Below are positions 59,968-64,000 of a stretch of DNA of 64,000 nucleotides, piece after piece (the stretch's first letter is position 1; the number at the start of each line of letters is the position of its first letter). The notes beneath the pieces were generated by a model. It did no database searches and had not been told where the DNA came from. It saw only the letters and a list, made by a program, of their open reading frames with translations. This DNA comes from Microbacterium sp. SL75 (GTDB lineage: Bacteria > Actinomycetota > Actinomycetes > Actinomycetales > Microbacteriaceae), in the NCBI RefSeq assembly GCF_026625865.1, contig NZ_CP113067.1, positions 1,736,001-1,800,000 of the forward strand, in the 5' to 3' direction. The translations under genes were made by a program, and so were the position numbers.

Positions 59968-62474
59968 GCGATCGTCGGAGCTCGCGCGCGACAGCCCGTC
60001 GCCGCGAGACCAACCTCCCGCGGTACGCGGCCGCCGCCATTTACACGGCGGTGTCCGTCGTCCTCGCCACCATTGCCGCGTGGCCGGTCTACGCGTCGTG
60101 GTCTTTCCTTCTGCTCGTGATCGTCTCGGTCGTGGTCGCGGGTGCCGTCGTCGGCGTCGTGTCGTGGCGCCGATGGAGCGGCTGGACCCTCGCCGCGAGT
60201 CTGCTGGGGGCCTTCACCGTCTTGGCGGTACCGCTCGCCGTTCCGTCGCGTCTGACGTCTCCCCTCGACGTCCTGCGCGGGCTCGGGGAGTCCTTCGCCG
60301 GGGTCGTCGTCGCGTGGAAAGACCTCGTCACCGTCGATCTGCCGGTCGGGGCCTACCGCAACCTGCTGATCCCCGCGCTCGTGATCTTCCTCGTCGGCAC
60401 GGCCGTCACCGCCGCTCTCGCCATCCGGGGCGATCGCTGGGCGCCGTTCGCGGTCGTCGGCGGTCTCGGTATGACCGGCTTCGGGCTGTTCTTCGGACGC
60501 GCGTCGACGAGCGCGCCCCTGTCGATCGGGCCGGTCGACCTCCCGGCCCCCGCAGAGACCGCCATCGGGATCGGCGCTCTCCTGACAGCGGTGCTGTGGT
60601 TGGCGTGGCGCGCGCAGGACGAACGCGGACGCGCCCTGCGCCGGGCGAGCGACGTCTCGGCCGTTCCCGTCGCGCCGGGCCGTTCGCGGGCGGATCGCCG
60701 CAGGCTGGTGCTCGGCGCGGCGATGCTCCTCGTCGCCGTGGCCGTCACCGTCGCGGTTGTGCCCGCGGCTGCTCGGAACGCCGACCGTCAGGTGCTCAGA
60801 TCGGCGGCGGGGCCGGAGCGGCTGATCGCCGAGGCCGTGAGCCCGCTCTCGCAGTACCGCTCGATGTTCTCCGACGCGCGATCGGACGAGGTGCTCTTCC
60901 GGGTCGGCGGTACGGGTGCCGAGCCCGATCGCATCCGGATCGCCACCCTCGACACCTACGACGGCGAAATCTTTCGCGCGTCGGGTGACGAGGGTGCAGG
61001 CTTCGTGCGCCTGCCGTCGACGCGGGATGCGGGGGAGGGACGCCCCGTCGAGGCGGACATCGAGATCGTCGATCTGGGGGGCATCTGGATGCCGACGGCC
61101 GGCAGCCTCGCTTCGGCGACGTTCGAGGGGGACCGTCGTGGCGTCCTCGCCGACCGCTTCTACTACAGCTCCGACGCCGACGCGGGAGTGCAGACCGCCG
61201 ACGGCGGACTCGTTGCGGGTGACCGCTACCGGCTCGACGCCGTCGAGCCCGCCCCCGTCGACCTCGCCTCGATGACCCCGCCCGGTGCGGGCGACGGGGT
61301 TGCGGGCGGCGACAACCTTCGCCGCTGGGTTCAGGAGCACGCGACCGGCAACGACGGGGCGGCGCTCCAGAGCCTCGTTCAGATGCTCCGCCAGCGCGGA
61401 TACCTCAGCCACAGCCTGGCGCCGGAGGGAGGGCCGACGCCGAAGTGGGCCTCCACCCTGTCGGGCTACCAGCTGCAACCCAGTGCCTCCGGTCACTCGC
61501 TGGCGCGCATCGACCGCATGTTCGAGCGGTTGCTCGAGCGAGAGGACGACCCCCGTGCCGCCGCCTCGGGCAACTTCGTCGCGGCCGTCGGCGACGACGA
61601 GCAGTTCGCCGTCGCCACGGCCCTGATCGCTCACGAGCTGGGCTTCCCCGCCCGCGTCGTGGTGGGGACGCGGCTGGTCTCCAGCGATCCGAACCTCGCC
61701 ACGTGCGAGTCGGGGGAGTGCCGGGCGCGCGACCTGACGGCGTGGACGGAGGTTCAGGGTTCCGACGGGCGGTGGGCGCCCGTCGATGTGACCCCCCAGT
61801 GGGAGCAGTCGCCGAGCCTCGAGGTCACCCAGCAGCAGGATCCCGAGAACGTCACCGAGGTCCGCCCCGATACCGTCGAGGAGGTCGTGCCTCCCGAGCC
61901 GGTGCAGGAGGACAACTCCACCAACGACGATCCGCGCGTCGACGACGGCGTAGACCTGGCTTGGCTGTGGGCGAGCCTGCGTATCGCGGGCATCTCGCTG
62001 CTGATCCTGCTCGTCCTCTTCGGCCCCTTCTTCGCCGTCGTGATCGCCAAGGCTCTCCGCCGCCGTGGACGTCGCCGGGATCCGGATCCCCGTTCGGCGA
62101 TCGCCGGAGGCTGGGACGAGTACGTCGATGCGGGGATCGACGCGGGACGCACCGTTCCGCGCGCACCGACCCGACGCGAGGTGGCCGAGGCCTTCGCCAC
62201 TGCCTCCGGGACCGTCCTGGCGGATGGAGCGGACCGCGCGGTGTTCTCGTCCGAGGACGTCGACCCCGACGAGGTCGGGGCCTTCTGGAGCATCGTCGAC
62301 GAAGAACGACGCGCGCTGGCCCGTCAGCGGGGTTTCTGGCGGCGCCTGCGCGCGGCCGTATCGTTGAGATCGTTCCTGCGGTTCCTCGCCCCACGCCCCT
62401 CGCGGCGGGGGTCGCCGCACCGCGACGAGAGGGGGAAGCGCTCCACCGCCCTGGTGGACCGCGACACGACATGA
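59964..62474 (+). CDS. Transglutaminase-like membrane protein, catalytic Cys and His replaced
   Basis: This 836-aa protein has six or seven N-terminal TM helices (about residues 22-270), a large external transglutaminase-like (TgpA-type) domain and a C-terminal TM helix (about 670-695, WASLRIAGISLLILLVLFGP) with a cytoplasmic tail. The core normally reads G[DY]CEQFA...GxPARVVxG, then HAWxEV and D. Here the Cys position is Asp545 (VGDDEQFAVATALIAHELGF, PARVVVG), the His position is Thr592 (DLTAWTEV), and only Asp608 (PVDVTPQW) is kept. It is probably a non-enzymatic binding domain. Translation couples both to DUF58 upstream and to the FHA gene downstream (ATGA overlaps). It corresponds to TGM of the PFNA cluster. 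Confidence 0.88.
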   Translation: MSDRRSSRATARRRETNLPRYAAAAIYTAVSVVLATIAAWPVYASWSFLLLVIVSVVVAGAVVGVVSWRRWSGWTLAASLLGAFTVLAVPLAVPSRLTSPLDVLRGLGESFAGVVVAWKDLVTVDLPVGAYRNLLIPALVIFLVGTAVTAALAIRGDRWAPFAVVGGLGMTGFGLFFGRASTSAPLSIGPVDLPAPAETAIGIGALLTAVLWLAWRAQDERGRALRRASDVSAVPVAPGRSRADRRRLVLGAAMLLVAVAVTVAVVPAAARNADRQVLRSAAGPERLIAEAVSPLSQYRSMFSDARSDEVLFRVGGTGAEPDRIRIATLDTYDGEIFRASGDEGAGFVRLPSTRDAGEGRPVEADIEIVDLGGIWMPTAGSLASATFEGDRRGVLADRFYYSSDADAGVQTADGGLVAGDRYRLDAVEPAPVDLASMTPPGAGDGVAGGDNLRRWVQEHATGNDGAALQSLVQMLRQRGYLSHSLAPEGGPTPKWASTLSGYQLQPSASGHSLARIDRMFERLLEREDDPRAAASGNFVAAVGDDEQFAVATALIAHELGFPARVVVGTRLVSSDPNLATCESGECRARDLTAWTEVQGSDGRWAPVDVTPQWEQSPSLEVTQQQDPENVTEVRPDTVEEVVPPEPVQEDNSTNDDPRVDDGVDLAWLWASLRIAGISLLILLVLFGPFFAVVIAKALRRRGRRRDPDPRSAIAGGWDEYVDAGIDAGRTVPRAPTRREVAEAFATASGTVLADGADRAVFSSEDVDPDEVGAFWSIVDEERRALARQRGFWRRLRAAVSLRSFLRFLAPRPSRRGSPHRDERGKRSTALVDRDTT

Positions 62475-64000
62475 CCGATTCGACCATGGTGGTTCTCGGG
62501 GCGACCTCGTTCGCTCTCGTCGTCGTGCTGTACGTCTGGCTCGCGATCGCCCTCGCGGCGCTCTTCCGCAAGATCGGCGAACCCGCCTGGAAGGCCTGGG
62601 TTCCGGTCCTGAACGTGGCGACCGTGCTCAAAGCCGGCGGGTTCTCACCGTGGCTGGTCCTGCTGAACTTCGTTCCGATCTTCGGCTTCGTCGCCTTCGT
62701 CGCGGTGTTCATCGTCGCGGTCCACCGCATCAACACCGGCTTCGGTGTCGGGGCCGGTCTCACCGTCGTGGGCGCCCTCTTCCCGGTCGTGTGGGCGAGC
62801 ATCCTGGGCTTCGGCTCCGCGCGCTGGCACGGGGAACGCCGCACCGCACTCCCCGACGAGAACTCCGCGCCCGTCCGACGCGGCAAGGACTACGAGGGTC
62901 CCTATGTGCCGCTGATCGGCGGATGGACACCCGAGCAGGTTCCCGAGCACTCGTCTCCGGATGCCGCCGCCCCCCTTCCACCGCTCGCGCCCGTGTCCGC
63001 GCCGGTCGCCGTCCCCTTCGCCGCGCCCTCCCCCTCCCTCGCGGACGCCGTGCCCTCGTCGAGCGACTGGGCTCCTCCGGCGCACGTCCCGCCTCCCGCC
63101 CCCGAGCGGGCTCGGGCCGACGAAGAGCATCGCGCCGAGTCACGGGATGTCGCTCCGGCCACCTCGGTCTTCGCCGTGCTCGACGCCCTCCGCGACGGGT
63201 CCCCCGAGGACGACCACCGTCCCGCTGCGCCCGCTGCGTCGGAGCCCCCGCGCCCCCACGTTCTCGATGCGCCCTCCGCGGCGGCTCCCGCGCCGATCTG
63301 GGCGCCTCCCGTGGCGCCCCCTGCGGTCCCCGAGGCGCGGGCGTCCTCCGAGCTGCCCGCCGAGGACGCCGAGGAGGATTCCGACGTCGTCGCGCCCTGG
63401 GCGAACCCACCGCGTCGCACGACGGCTGATGCCGGTCCCGCACCCATAGCGGATGTGCCCCTCACCCGGCCCGCGCCCGACGCCGTTCCGGCTCCCCATC
63501 CCTCGGTGGCAGCGACCATCGACGAGTTCCCCGAGTTGTCCGAGGCGGTCTCCGCCGTGGCGGAGGCCCCGGATGCCGGCTCCCCGCGCTCCGCCCGCAC
63601 CTCGGTGTCCGCGCTCTACACGCAGCCCGAGGTCCCCTCGGTCGCGGCCGATGAGGACTTCGACGCTCTCGACCGAACCGTCGTCACGCGGCGCAAACGC
63701 ATTCCGTGGGCGCTCGTGCCTCCGAGCGGGACGCCGATCGACCTCACCTCTGCTGTCGTCATCCTGGGTCGTCGCCCGGGCCCCGACTCCGCGTACCCCG
63801 ACGCGCAGCTCGTCCCGATCTCGGACGAGACGCGAACGGTCTCGAAGACCCACGCGCGACTCGAGCTTCGCGGTGACACCTGGTACGTCACCGACCTGCA
63901 CTCCACGAACGGCGTGCTGTTCGCCACGCTCATGGGCACCGAGGTCGAGGCGCCTCCCGGCGAGGAGATCGAAGCCGGTGAGCGCTTCTTCCTCGGTGAC
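62471..64000 (+). CDS. DUF5684-like membrane protein with C-terminal FHA domain (cut by window end)
   Basis: An ATG at 62471 overlaps the upstream stop. The frame stays open to the window end (510 codons), so it is partial. Residues about 1-125 hold three or four TM segments with the DUF5684-like pattern KIGEPAWKAWVPVLNVATVL and VHRINTGFGVGAGLTVVGAL. Residues 130-400 are a Pro/Ala-rich linker. The end is an FHA domain: VVILGRRPGP, TVSKTHARLELRGDTWYVTD and LHSTNGV, keeping the phosphothreonine-binding Arg, Ser-Lys-His and Asn. Just before it is DALDRTVVTRRKRIPW, whose Thr-Val-Val is a candidate kinase site. It should read out the cluster kinase. A PP2C phosphatase may follow outside the window. 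Confidence 0.85.
   Translation, partial: MTDSTMVVLGATSFALVVVLYVWLAIALAALFRKIGEPAWKAWVPVLNVATVLKAGGFSPWLVLLNFVPIFGFVAFVAVFIVAVHRINTGFGVGAGLTVVGALFPVVWASILGFGSARWHGERRTALPDENSAPVRRGKDYEGPYVPLIGGWTPEQVPEHSSPDAAAPLPPLAPVSAPVAVPFAAPSPSLADAVPSSSDWAPPAHVPPPAPERARADEEHRAESRDVAPATSVFAVLDALRDGSPEDDHRPAAPAASEPPRPHVLDAPSAAAPAPIWAPPVAPPAVPEARASSELPAEDAEEDSDVVAPWANPPRRTTADAGPAPIADVPLTRPAPDAVPAPHPSVAATIDEFPELSEAVSAVAEAPDAGSPRSARTSVSALYTQPEVPSVAADEDFDALDRTVVTRRKRIPWALVPPSGTPIDLTSAVVILGRRPGPDSAYPDAQLVPISDETRTVSKTHARLELRGDTWYVTDLHSTNGVLFATLMGTEVEAPPGEEIEAGERFFLGD

Overview
The window is chromosomal DNA of a high-GC actinobacterium, most likely Microbacterium or another member of the Microbacteriaceae. The evidence is a strongly GC-biased third codon position, actinobacterial-type RpoB and RpoC, a treX(glgX)-treY-treZ operon, an lhr/nei2 pair, and many genes whose start codon lies 6-7 nt after a TANNNT-like -10 box with no ribosome binding site (leaderless mRNAs). 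I see no rRNA, tRNA, insertion sequence, prophage or CRISPR array. The assignment is by inspection only; no database search was run.

Layout. 0-3.2 kb: three small paralogues (DUF7882-like), a very small ORF, a small alarmone synthetase, and two overlapping conserved hypothetical genes. 3.2-9.7 kb: glgX-treY-treZ, making trehalose from glycogen. 9.9-13.5 kb: TspO/MBR-like membrane protein, class I glutamine amidotransferase, a LysR-type effector domain without HTH, a DUF1304 membrane protein and a hexapeptide-repeat protein. 13.6-19.1 kb: nei2-like glycosylase and Lhr helicase, overlapping. 19.2-31.2 kb: carboxylesterase, NUDIX-like DUF4916 protein, M3 oligopeptidase, threonine aldolase, SWIM-SNF2 helicase, MFS exporter, and an SDR/DUF6421/Lrp divergon. 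31.3-38.8 kb: two-component system, hypothetical genes, ComB-like protein, SprT-like protein, TPR protein, spermidine-synthase-like protein, and pxpA with a pxpB-pxpC fusion (5-oxoprolinase). 38.9-46.5 kb: rpoB-rpoC with their own promoter and terminator. 46.7-50.3 kb: a tail-to-tail pair of related envelope proteins and three further membrane or hypothetical genes.

50.4-64.0 kb: a co-directional, translationally coupled cluster of Ser/Thr kinase, giant Ig-like/FN3 surface protein, MoxR AAA ATPase, DUF58 protein, transglutaminase-like membrane protein and a DUF5684-like/FHA protein cut by the window end. Its gene order matches the 'PFNA' cluster (Pkb2-Fn3-AAA-DUF58-TGM) described in bifidobacteria. 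It is the best candidate here for a poorly understood system: a membrane-spanning kinase/FHA signalling unit with a large extracellular sensor or adhesin, and a transglutaminase fold that has lost its catalytic Cys and His.

Across all regions the heptamer GGATGCC/GGCATCC recurs far more often than base composition predicts, in coding DNA where it forces otherwise rare codons (GAT, GCA). This suggests a sequence-level signal unrelated to the individual genes.
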